Below the pieces are notes generated by a model. The model saw only the letters and a program-made list of their open reading frames with translations. It ran no database searches and had not been told where the DNA came from. Source: Dolomedes plantarius (Eukaryota; Arthropoda; Arachnida; Araneae; Dolomedidae). Taken from it: 64,000 bases of DNA. Below are positions 21,640 through 32,987 of the stretch, piece by piece; position 1 is the stretch's first letter; each line of letters opens with the position of its first letter. The stretch covers positions 63,667,077 through 63,731,076 of the forward strand of contig OU015497.1 in assembly GCA_907164885.2 (NCBI GenBank), read 5' to 3'. A program made the position numbers and the translations under genes.

Positions 21640-22019
21640 GTCAAGACAGTTGTTCCCGCCAAACAGTTTGGCGGGACACAACTGGTTTTCTTTAGAAGAA
21701 TAGTCATATTCATAGTTAGGGCCATTTTGCTTAGGAAAAAGGCTGCTCTTTTAAAAGTTTTCGGTGGTAAGCCAAAAAGGCGTAACTCTGAGTTATGACT
21801 TTTTGGCTAAGAAAACTGAGATACGGCCATTTCCCTTAGGATTTCAACAGTTTTTTGAGATACGTCTTATTTCTTTAATGATTTTCGACTATTTTTAAAT
21901 ACGATACGGACTTTTTGCTTAGGAATAATGTCAGATAGCTCACATACATTACTAAGCAATACAAAACAGAAAATGAAAATATATTGAAATACGCCTTTTT
22001 TGCTTAGGACGGCAGTATA

Positions 22020-22095
22020 GGTCCCTCTCTAATTAGCCTTGGTGTAGCAAAATGTTGAGCGTAGCGCTCCAAACCAAACTAAACCAGACCTATCA
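22020..22095 (+). repeat. tRNA-Leu-like SINE, 3' part
   Basis: GGTCCCTCTCTAATTAGCC, GTGTAGCAAAATGTTGA and GCGCTCCAAACCAAAC match the 3' half of the intact copy near 32,260-32,325. It completes the SINE begun at 18,651. Confidence 0.82.
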
Positions 22096-22339
22096 AATTT
22101 TAAACAAGCATCAGTTATTTATGCTCAAAATCTCGACTGTTTTTATAACATGACGAATTTCTAATCTCCCTTCCAGGGTAATTTATAATGCCACAATTCC
22201 ATATAGCTAAAATTTTCACGAAATGCAGTTTTCACTTGTCCACGTTTGCTAGTCTGAGACTACAAAGGAATCGAAAACAACAATCAAAATGAGTAAAATA
22301 TGCATCTCCAGCATACAGATAGGTTTGAACCAAAGTTTT

Positions 22340-22830
22340 GCCTTTATTACAGATTCTCAGCCAGGCATAAGCAGTGAGTGTGCTGGAAGGAATTCCTAAT
22401 ACGGGAAAATAATTCCTCATGCGGAATTTCCATAAATCTTTTAGAAGCTGCTAACAAAGTGCAGTCAATCAGCCAACATCTTTGTCTATTGAGAATTGTG
22501 GTGCAAAATTTACAGCGCAAAATGATAGCAAATGGCGTAAATTATGTCAAAGGTTCCACTTTTGTTATAGGCTCCTTAGCAAAGTATAACCGGTGAGTAC
22601 GCTAGCACTAAAGTAATTTCTAAAGCAGAATTTCTATAATTTTTTACTGGTGGCACAGAGTGGCCTGGTTGACAAAGTGTAGTCAACCAGGCCATTTGTG
22701 GGGGAAAAAAAACAACCAGGCCACTTGGGGGGTCTTTCTTGTGGGGGAAAAAACCTTGTCTACCATAAATTCCAGTACAAAATTTACAGCGCAAGATGAT
22801 GACAAAATGCATAAGGCTTGGCACAAGCTT
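22340..22830. repeat. Diverged tandem duplication with a 13 bp hairpin
   Basis: AAATTTACAGCGCAA, AGTGAGT/GGTGAGT and CAGTCAA-type blocks recur with a period of about 230-290 bp. In the second copy TGGCCTGGTTGAC and GTCAACCAGGCCA (22,661-22,694) form a perfect 13 bp stem with an 8-base loop. No gene was seen. Confidence 0.65.
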
Positions 22831-25316
22831 CACAATATTTCACATGTATATGAGGTTTTAGTATCTGGTACAGTTCTGCATTTTGTCTGTGATTTTTTGT
22901 AATATTTATGATAAAACTAACCAGAAAAAGCAATTTAACTGAAATCAATAAACACTTCCAAAAACTTACAGGGGAAAATATTCAACATTCCAAAGCAGGA
23001 TAAAATCAGTTCGACCATTAAAAAAATAACTTTTTTTTGTGTAACATCAAAGTGACCTTTATTCTTCATATATAATGAAAAGAAAAATCTAAAAATATCA
23101 GATATGTCTTTTACAAACACTTCGGAAAGAGGGTTAAAAAAAAACAGCGCAGAATCAACTCCAGAAAAGATTTTTATGTGTAATTTTTCAAACAAAAAAA
23201 ATATTTTGTGGTTACATCTCAACTTCTCGATATTCTTCTCCACAGTTCATGGCGAGTCGTGTTTATATTTTATTTAAGTGTCGTTTCCATAAAACAAAAT
23301 CCAGTGATTCAAAATTAAAAAGAAGCGAAAAAATTGGGAAATAAAATTTTAAAGAAGAGTAACAAAAGAAACATATTACCGGATAGCGCGGCAGTGTGTG
23401 TCACGTTTCCTTGTCCCAAACTTTAGTTTCACACGTCATAAAAACAAGAGATTTAACTTTTTATTACATTTCACTCTCTTGTAAAAAGACGCTTATTTCA
23501 AGGAAAGCCGGGTTTTTTTCGAAGGATTTTTCTGACTTTATTTTTATAGTTATTGTTTCCAACGAAAAATGAACTTCGCAGTCTTACGTTACTTTATTGA
23601 CCACTGAGGATTTTTTTTTTAATCTTTGAAATAAAATGACTTTTTTTCAATGTCTGAAGTAAATAAGTTATCGTATTGTCAATATTTTGTGCTAAACTTC
23701 TCTGTTTATCAAGAAAATGTTGGGTATTATTTACCATATGAAAATTACCTATATGAAGTTATATGTCTTTATCAAATAAGGAAATTTTAGATTTTTGAAA
23801 TCCAAAGAAGTAAAGAATTATTTTTTCTAGCGTATCAACATTTCTTTAAAATCATTTAAAAAAAATTAGCTGATTCAATTAACTCATAGCTTTGCGTTGG
23901 CTTATTGACCGCAAGCCCTATTTATTACATTTTCCTTAAAAAATATATGTTTAACCAAAATATGATGCGATCATAAAATCTTCTAAAAATTTTAAACTGG
24001 GAATTTTATTTTTAAAGTAATTATTATAAGCTTACCTATAAATTTTCCGTTATAATACTGAGTATTATAAACATAATAAAATAATTCCTAAGTATATGTG
24101 ATAAATTACCCATAATTTACTGTAATTTATACATTACAAACTAAGAATATTTCAAAATAAATATAATATATTTTATATTAAATAATTTTGAAAGTATCAT
24201 ATATCTATAGTGTAATTTTTATAAAACGAATAAGAAAATTTAATTTTTTTCCAATATTTTTATCAAAATCATCTTGCATACCATTTACCCTTGTATTAAC
24301 ATCACGATTTTATGTTCTTCAGTAGGATACCGTCAATAATTTTGATATCTTTATTTAAGAATTGCTATTTAAGTTAGGAAAAAAAAATGAACTAGAATTT
24401 ATCATGTAAAAATATTTATATAAGGCAATATAATATTTACACTTAAGGCCATAATTTTTGATATTTTTACATAATGATCACTTAATGATACTTTTATATA
24501 ATTTTAAATGTTTTTCATAAAAGGATATTTACTTCAGTTTATAGTTATGGAATAGCGAAAAACATTCGCTCTATTGGAGTTTCTTACCCGATATGTAAAT
24601 TAATGTAAACCACTTTTAGAATATATAAGTTCTTATATAACATGAGGTAGCACATTATCCCTCATTGTGTGAACAAATATTTTACCTATTAAAAAACTTA
24701 TCTTATAATATTTTGCATAATATGCTGCTGTGTTTTATATTCAAACCCGCCCAAAATTATTTAATACTGATAATAAAGTTTATATGTAATATTTTTATGA
24801 TATTGATATCTGTGATTTTTAAACAAATAATTAAGTATATATCCACCTTTAAAACAGGCATTAATACGGAAGTAAAAACTTTGGACTATATTATCAAAAC
24901 TATAAAAGTGACTAAAAATATTAAAAAAGCTTGTTCGTCTCCTTAACAGAATATTTCTTTAAAACAGCTGCATCACACATGATTCACAAAGATAATTCTG
25001 TATCAGTCATCCCCAAAATATTTATTCAAACATCATAAAATGTAAATAAATTCTAGCAACCTCCCCCCCACTTCACTTCTGTTAAAAAATATGTTTTCAT
25101 GGAAAGTTTTGCCAATTATCATTAAAAATTCATCTCCTGCAGTATTTGATAAGTCGGAAATGCATTTTATTGTCCAACGAACATGCTATTATGACCAAAA
25201 GACTTCTTTTAAACATCAAATGGGACGCCAGTCAGGCCATATACATCTTGTCACAGAGTTCTAGAAAGACCTTACGTAGTTAGTATAGATATTCCGTACG
25301 GTAAACTTGCGTAGTA
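22831..25316. other. AT-rich spacer without a gene
   Basis: Extremely AT-rich. ORFs such as 22,935-23,243 and 24,665-24,946 have no recognisable motif and biased composition. Nothing else was seen. Confidence 0.55.
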
Positions 25317-25934
25317 GTCCAGTCAAATTGTGTTTTTCAGAGGAAAAGTTTGGGGTAGTTTTGATTTCTTCCGTTTTATATGTTTTTGGGGGTGCTGAAT
25401 CCGAATCTGAGGTTTGTTAACAAAATTTCGTGACGCAACATTGAAGAAAATGCAAAAAAAGGTAAAAATTTAAATTTTTTGGCGGTTTTTTGCTTATAAC
25501 TCGGAAACTATGAACTTTTCGTATATAACCCTATTTATTAAAATTAAAGTACATACAATTTCCTACAAATTTCACTATTTAGGTTTCTTTCTCCGATGGA
25601 CCGTTTGGGCTCAAGCGCTATTTGAAAATTGGCGTATTTCGGCTGTCTCCACAAAACCCCACTTTTTCCACTCCAAAATTCTAATTTATTATTAATGGCT
25701 GTCAATTAGTGAATTCCTCCCAGTTCTCTGCACATACCTTATTTATATCGTATATGTAGAGGTACAGGTAATTTTTTCAAAAATAAAATAATGTTCAAGT
25801 TATTTAAAGAAGTCCGAAATTGTACTAATTAGTTGTAATTGTTACAAAAAAGTTGAAATTCCGAAGAAAAATCTTGAAAAATTATTACATTTTATTATAT
25901 TGTATTACAATACATATGATCATATATTACATTA

Positions 25935-27523
25935 TTATATGAGACGTTGTCGTTTAGAGGGTCCTGGCTGAGGTTCTTCGAAGGCGGCGAGTCCTGGCAC
26001 AGGTTCGGGTTGTTCTGTCGTCAGAGTCGGGGCTTGTTCATCTGGAAAATGAAAGAGGTGGTGAGAAAACAACAACTTATGATCATATCTTAAGGAGAGA
26101 TGAGTGATTACGAAATAAATTGTGAGATTAGACATACCTTCCGCATCATGTAAGCGTATTTCCTCAGTCTGTTCTTCAGTCTGTACCCATGACGTGAAAG
26201 GTGCTGTATCCGTCGATTGTATGTACATTAAAATCAGCATTATCGTACACCTGATGTGAAAAGCACGGCTGGTTAAATTTCAGCGGATCGCTGCTGACAG
26301 CTGATGCTTCCAGGCGGACAGCCTCTGTGTAAGTCAAACAAAATCCCAATGAGGAAACCACATTGACTAATTTCCTTGAGCCGTACTTCTTGTACAGAAA
26401 CACTGCCAACCCTACGAGGACTGGTGAAACGAATGATCTGGGCCTCACTGCTGCTACAAGACTATGAGCCAGTGCTGTGTTCTTCTTCTTCCACATATCA
26501 TGGTCCCCAAGTTTTTTGTTTAGTACAACTGCTTCCATAAATGTACGGAGACTTTCAGGAATGAGTTCCTCATTTCCTTCCAAAAATTTATCAGGTGAGG
26601 GGTACTGTTCTGTCTCATAAACCTGGCTCCGGATATCCTCAACAACAATTGCAGCAGCCGTCTTAATAATCCGGAGTCTTTCCTCTTGTTAATTTTTTAA
26701 CGCCTACTGGTACCAAGTATCATTTAAAATTTTATACCCTGGGTTTTTGAAACACACTACCAGCTTCTTGTTTGGAGAAAAGGTCATTATTATATCGCTT
26801 CCATATTTTTTGAGTAGATGAGCTTTAACTGTCTTTATGTCAGGACGATAATCACCCTTGATTTGGTCCACCAACTCGTCTAGCGTAAACTGACATTCTC
26901 CATCACTATTCTCAAGATAAGTGTAGACATATTCCATTGCTGCTTCAACATGATTGGCGAATGAACCCCTTTTTCTCTTCTCTTGAATTTTTGGACGATT
27001 GTACAATTTTCTCATGCATAAACTATGATACTGACAATCAGAAACCACCAAGTCTGAGACAGGCAAAAGACGTTTGATTATGGCTTGTCCATACTCAGCA
27101 CCACGTTCTTCTGCCCTTTTTATGATAGTTTCCTTGACTTTCAAAATTCGAACCTGATACACAATATTACGATTGGTTTTCTTTTTTCTTTGTTGTTCTA
27201 TAAAGTCAGGTGTTATGACGAGGCCACACATAAAACAATGAGTTTTGAAATTGAAATGCGCTTCAGTAGAACGTCTTTTGACTTGCTCCCTACCCTGCTC
27301 CGCCTTCTTCAAATGAGCTGCAATCATTCTTTTATTAATGTAGTTTGTATGATATCGCTCATGAACATCAACTGCAGATTTTTCACGTAGCTGAACATGC
27401 TCACCATCCTTCCTTATTGCTTGACTCGATAAACGTTTTCAAACCTCTTTGCCGCACCGTTATCACCTTCTCTACGTTATTATCCAGCACTTCATCACAA
27501 ATAAAACACACATTTGAAGCCAT
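25935..27523 (-). pseudogene. Putative transposase of the long-TIR transposon, broken and internally deleted
   Basis: It begins at an ATG at 27,523 (MASNVCFICDEVLDNN). Two N-terminal metal-binding-like modules follow. The first is CFIC with a later VDVHERYH; the second is HCFMCG with DCQYHSLCMRKLY. Next come a winged-helix-like region (TLDELVDQIKG, VKAHLLKKYG) and a segment with VYDNADFNVHTIDGYSTFH. I recognise the last as recurring in long, unnamed arthropod and cnidarian repeat proteins. The protein ends EPQPGPSKRQRLI with a basic nuclear-signal-like tail. Breaks: a frameshift near 27,420, stops at 26,704 and just beyond, and an abrupt frame change after FHVMG near 26,190 that probably marks a large deletion. 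Function as transposase is inferred from TIR context. Confidence 0.65.
26042..26137 (-). other. Probable 96 bp intron in the transposon gene
   Basis: On the minus strand, GAAG|GTATGT opens and a pyrimidine-rich stretch ending TTTTCCAG|ATG closes it. Joining the flanks keeps one frame from the EEIRLHDAE side into DEQAPTL. The intron itself is open in one frame, but its translation looks non-coding. Confidence 0.6.
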
Positions 27524-27695
27524 TTTTAACACTACGCGTAAATATAAGTTTTGAATCGTGTTGTCGTTGGATTCTAACACTGAACTACTTACTTCCTTCG
27601 CACTGCCACTGGTAGGAATCGGATGGCCGGTGTTTTTAATTTTTTTTTTGGGGGGGGGGAGGGGAGGAAACAATATGAAGGGACTTGAGACTGGG

Positions 27696-27730
27696 TCAAC
27701 ACCCCCTATATCGGATATAGGGGGTGTTGA
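27696..27730. repeat. 35 bp near-perfect palindrome
   Basis: TCAACACCCCCTATATC, one G, then its exact reverse complement. It lies about 175 bp upstream of the start codon of the long-TIR transposon gene. Confidence 0.9.
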
Positions 27731-28352
27731 TTGGGTACGCATGTACACGGTGACGTAGTTGGCCTTGAATCGTCTGTGAAGGAATCGAATGGAAGGAAAG
27801 AGGGCTTTTAAACCAAACGGGGCAGTTATAAAATCATTTGGTGAGGCTTGCCGAGAATAAATAACATGAAAAGACGTACAAGACGGAATTATATTTGCAC
27901 AGAATTTAAATACAATGTGATTTTGAAAATCCTACATTGTATTGGAAGAAGGAATTAAATGACAGCCTTTAATGATAAGTTTTGGAGTGTAAAATGTGGG
28001 TTTTTGCGGAGCCAGCCGAAATACGCCAATTTTCAAATAGCGGTTGAGCCCAAACGGTTCGTCGGAGAAAAAAACCTAAACAGTGAAATTTGTAGGAAAT
28101 TTTATGTACTTTAATTTTGATAAATTGGGGTTATATACGAAAAATTGATAGTTTCCGAGTTATAAGCAAAAAACCGCCAAAAAATGAAAATTTTTACATT
28201 TTTTTGCATTTTCTTCAATGTTGCGTCACGAAATTTTGTTAACAAACCTCAGATTCGGATTCAGCACCCCCAAAAATATATAAAATGGAAGAAATCAAAA
28301 CTACCCCAAAATTTTCCCTCGAGGGCCCCTTTTGAGCACAAATTGACTGGAC

Positions 28353-29188
28353 TATAGGTCATTAGACAAAAACACACAAGGACGTAAATTCATGATAATG
28401 CCTATTTAAACTTTTAATGGGAAATTTATGAAGATGCGTTCTGTATAATAAAAGAATGGATTGACTGAAGCTTTGGGGTCATAATAAATTATGGAAATAT
28501 GACCTGATATAACACCGCTTTCATATTTTCACTTAAATGAACACTACATATAGGAGTTTAAGTTAGTTGATACATGTTGAAGACTTTGCATTTTCAATCA
28601 AAAAGCATAATTGATAATATAGTAACTCGACCGAGCAAAATATTCTTTGAAAAAGTATCTTTTTAGTAGCTTGTACTTTTATTCTTAACTTCATCTGACT
28701 CGGATAAACTTCCTTTATTCAGATCATCCCGAAAAGATTCTCTTTATATTTTCTGAATTCCGACTTTAAATTTTTACCTCTTAAAAAATAAAATAAGAAA
28801 TTACATTTACTGAAAATATTTTCCCATTTTTAAGATTCTATATACGACGTAAATATAAAAAATTCGCTTTTGACATGGAGAAATATTGACATATATGCTC
28901 CTTTCCATATCGAGTTATAAACTTTTCAACTAGTACTACGTCATAACATATTTCTTTGACCTAGTTTCATGTGACAGTTACCTATAAGAATTCAATATAT
29001 TGAGTGTTTCATGCATGTAGATTCAATAATACCAAATCATATTTCTTAAATTATTATAACTATATATATTTTCATTCAATGAAGTACTTACTGCTTTTGA
29101 AACCTAAGTTCTTCCTAAAGCGTTATGCCTTTACTTCTAGTTAAAAGTAAAGGAAAATCCTTCTTTAAGTGAACGCTATACTATAAAT
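28353..29188. other. AT-rich spacer without a gene
   Basis: No coding or repeat structure was recognised. Confidence 0.5.
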
Positions 29189-29202
29189 AACTACTCGTTT
29201 GC

Positions 29203-29558
29203 AGGGGCGCGGTAGCCCAGTTGGCATGAGCAGCGGGCCAGTGATCTTAACGTCCCTGGTTCGATGCTCATCGCTGCAAATCTACCGCCGTGTTCACTAC
29301 TGGTGGCAGGGGCACGTAAAATAGAGCGGGGCCACAATGTCCTCCAAATTCTCAAATTTACCTCTGGCGGTGCGGGGTCAAGTGTTTCGGTCTCGTCACT
29401 TGACTCGGTTCAAAATTACGGGACCGGTCATTTAGCCAAGTCGGACTCCGACCCTTGTGGTGCTAATTCGAAACAGGAGCCGCAACTTAATCGTCCATAG
29501 CCTTCGGGACTTGATCTGATGTTACTGTCGGTCAAGGGGCATAAGCAACAAGAACAAC
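29203..29558 (+). repeat. tRNA-derived SINE with perfect 14 bp target duplication
   Basis: Box A lies in GGTAGCCCAGTTGGCATGA and box B in CTGGTTCGATGCTC. A tRNA-unrelated body of about 250 bp and a CAACAAGAACAAC tail follow. AACTACTCGTTTGC flanks both sides (29,189-29,202 and 29,559-29,572), showing LINE-type target-primed insertion. The perfect duplication suggests a young copy. Confidence 0.88.
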
Positions 29559-29600
29559 AACTACTCGTTTGCTAAAACTTAGTGGTGAGTTACAGGGAAT

Positions 29601-29656
29601 GAAAACTGTAGTTTACTCTATGAAAACTGTAGTTTACCCTGTAAACTACAGTTTTC
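29601..29656. repeat. Two direct and one inverted copy of a 16-mer
   Basis: GAAAACTGTAGTTTAC occurs at 29,601 and 29,622, and its exact inverse GTAAACTACAGTTTTC at 29,641. The second and third can form a 16 bp stem with a 3-base loop. Confidence 0.92.
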
Positions 29657-29694
29657 CTTCAGGGGGAGGGGCATAATAGGATTTAACTACCACT

Positions 29695-30551
<857 letters not shown>

Positions 30552-30599
30552 ATGTGTGTATGTATATAAAAGCAAGAAAAAAGACCATGGAAGATAAGC

Positions 30600-32150
30600 C
30601 TTACCTAAATATTTACAAAATTGATAGGCTTAGTTCTAGGAAACTAAAGCTATGAATGTAATTGGATATAAATGATTAAACTTATGAGTATCATGTACAA
30701 AGTCGAAATGATGATACATTTCTTTCACAAAGTATTTTTTCAATCAATTAATATTTTGGTCGAATTAATGTAATCAAGTATATATTCGGTTTCAGTTTCA
30801 CAGAAGATTACGCATCGATTTTCCCTCATAAATGTTTAAAAAAATACATTTAGAGCAAAGGTTTTTCTATCTTATTAGATCCAACTATGTTAGTATGCAT
30901 GGCAAATGAAACATAAGGTATAAATCAATATTTGAGTTACCATATTTTGTTTTTATGATCATGGTCTTCCATGAGTGAAGTGATGGATATTAAAAGGCAT
31001 TTTTCAAATACTATTATACCAATTAAATTTTATCCGAAAACTATAAAGCTGATTCACTCATGGAAATAAGCGATGCGACATTTTTATATGCAAATAGAAA
31101 TAAGCAATGAAATATTCGTGGAAAGAAAGGCGAGCTCAAAAAAATTTTGGCGAGATAAATAATTAACTCCTTGAAAATTGCTTTAGAGCAGAAACAAAAA
31201 GTAATCTCATTTTCTTTATCTTGTTTGTTATAATTTTCTTCAGTAAAGAAATGCTAATTTGTCAAAAAATGTTGCATTCAATGTTTTTGCTTTCTATATA
31301 TAACATTCCTATTTATTTAAGAAGGATTATGTAATGTTTAGAAGATTTAAATGTATTTTTAGAAAAAAAAAATTGCTGAGAAATAAATCTGCAGACTTAT
31401 ATTGAGCTCATACATACAATTATCATGCGACTAAAATTTCATCTTTTAACGAAACCATAAGTGTAATTTAATTACTAAAAGCAGGAAAACTTTATGGAAT
31501 TTTAGAAACATCGAAGAACAATTTTTACATCCACATTTAACGTTATTTTCCTAATCAAAAAGAGCTTGCGTAAAATTAGCATTTTACTCAATAATGTTAA
31601 AAAAAAATTAGAATATGAAATCATTCGTGAAGAATTTAACAAATTGATTTCCAGTCCAGAATCAAAATGCACATCTCAAATGATTTACTTTATTTAGACG
31701 CTTTATTTTATTGCTTTATTTGCATTTTTACGCTTTATTTTATTGATTAACATATGCAAGTTAACTATTAGAGTAAAGTATTTTTTGTACAATCGATTGT
31801 AAATTAAAAGTTGTTAACGAATTGTTTGTAACATTAGTGCTTTTTTAATTGTTTACGTTAATACAGAAACGCTTGTTCGGAGACATTCGCACTTAAGCCG
31901 AAAGAACATGTTGATTACATTTATTTCTGGGAGCATCGTTCAGTTGAGTCACCATTGCTCGCAAGTGCCACCTGAGATTTGACCAAGCACTCCGAGGGGC
32001 AACATTTGGAAGGCTCGTACCTCCCCTCTACCCACTTACCACATGAACGGGAGGGTTGAAAAGACAATATGTCTGCCTCATTGGAGAAAATCAAACTTCC
32101 AAAATTTTTATTTATTTTGTTCCTTTACGGTTTTCCTCCCACATAACGCC
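30600..32150. other. AT-rich spacer without a gene
   Basis: No gene was recognised. A GC-richer patch at about 31,928-32,060 (CACTCCGAGGGGCAACATTT) may be a SINE remnant, but no A/B boxes were seen. Confidence 0.5.
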
Positions 32151-32153
32151 AGG

Positions 32154-32345
32154 AGATGGCCGAATGGCTATGGCGCTGGCATTCGGTTCAGATATTGTGG
32201 GTTTGAGTCCCACTGTTGGCATGTATGTTTGTAGCCATTCGGAATAGGCTTTAAACTGTAGGTCCCAGTCTTATTGGCCCTCGTGTAGCAAAATGTTGAC
32301 CGTAGTGCTCCAAACCAAACAAAACGGAACCAAACCAGTCTTCCC
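32154..32345 (+). repeat. tRNA-Leu-like SINE, uninterrupted copy
   Basis: It starts GATGGCCGAATGGCTATGGC (box A) and has GTGGGTTTGAGTCCC (box B). The tRNA-like head is followed by GTTTGTAGCCATTCGGAAT, CTGTAGGTCCCAG and GTGTAGCAAAATGTTGACC, ending in an ACCAAACAAAAC-type tail. It is the same family as the split SINE at 18,651/22,020. Confidence 0.85.
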
Positions 32346-32379
32346 ACGTAGCACAAGACTGTTGGGAAATTGTTGGACA

Positions 32380-32535
32380 AGAGTTTTAAGCATAGTTGGC
32401 CAACAGTTGGATTTGGCAGTTGGGGTTATGTAGAAGCAACAATTGGTCTTAGCAGTTGGGGTTATGTTGAAGCAACTGATGTATTTGACATTTGAGGTTA
32501 TAATGAAGCAACAGTTGGCATCGCAGCCCAACCAA
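32380..32535. repeat. 36 bp minisatellite, about four degenerate units
   Basis: Units of the type GCAGTTGGGGTTATGTAGAA followed by GCAACA and TTGGT-like sequence repeat every 36 bp, with growing divergence to the right. Confidence 0.75.
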
Positions 32536-32602
32536 TGATTTTTCTGTTAGTAGACACAACCACTGGCAGAACAGTCACAATGGTTCCATTGCGTGAACAG
32601 TC

Positions 32603-32647
32603 AAATGTTGTTGTCCCAACTCACATGTCGTTGGGACAACAACATTT
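32603..32647. repeat. Perfect 18 bp hairpin
   Basis: AAATGTTGTTGTCCCAAC, a 9-base loop, then GTTGGGACAACAACATTT. Confidence 0.93.
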
Positions 32648-32987
32648 TAAAATTGTTAGCCCAGCATAAATATCTTGCAGTTGGCCCATATTTGTCACTG
32701 GAAGTTCGTCTAACGGTCACCATTCCCCAACGATGCAACTAAATTTTGCTTTGGGCCGACGATATGTGTGTTACTTATGATTAAACCATTTATTTTAGCC
32801 TTTATAGCAAGACTCTAGGCATAAAATTATCTCAGAGACAACACCTTTTTCTGTCTTCTTGTCTGTCATTACTTCATAATACGTCATACATGACGTATGG
32901 GATTGATTCTGTCTAACAATGCGAATCCCTCCGCTGATATCTGATCCAATAGGAACAGAACTTTTCCATTTTACGCTTATATATATA

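Larger units (their letters stand above)
18760..22015 (-). mobile_element. TIR DNA transposon carrying a DUF7869-like gene
   Basis: The ends are inverted repeats: CTGCCCTCC...AAAGGCGTATCTCAA at the left, TTGAAATACGCC...GGACGGCAG at the right. TATA flanks both sides (18,756-18,759 and 22,016-22,019). Removing the element and one TATA rejoins a SINE and matches the intact SINE at 32,154 except one base at the site. Several subterminal copies of a motif like GAGATACGCC-TTTTTGCTTAGGA occur near 18,770, 18,953, 21,722, 21,790, 21,818, 21,856, 21,903 and 21,985, possibly transposase binding sites. The inner gene is on the minus strand. A hAT-type element is nested at 21,335. Confidence 0.85.
25317..28352 (-). 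mobile_element. DNA transposon with about 410 bp inverted repeats
   Basis: GTCCAGTCAAATTGTG at the left and CACAAATTGACTGGAC at the right are the ends, each next to TA. The arms (25,317 to about 25,727 and about 27,943 to 28,352) stay similar for their whole length: CGTGACGCAACATTGAAG, CGGTTTTTTGCTTATAACTC, GAAATTTGTAGGAAATT-type blocks, then CACTCCAAAA and GGCTGTCA. A minus-strand gene with an intron lies between. The long arms, TA flanks and unusual protein do not fit a superfamily I can name with certainty. Confidence 0.82.

Noticed and set aside
32154..32235. Possible functional tRNA-Leu/Ser gene
   Set aside because: The head fits a tRNA, but the acceptor and anticodon parts are imperfect and a SINE body follows; a second copy shares that body.
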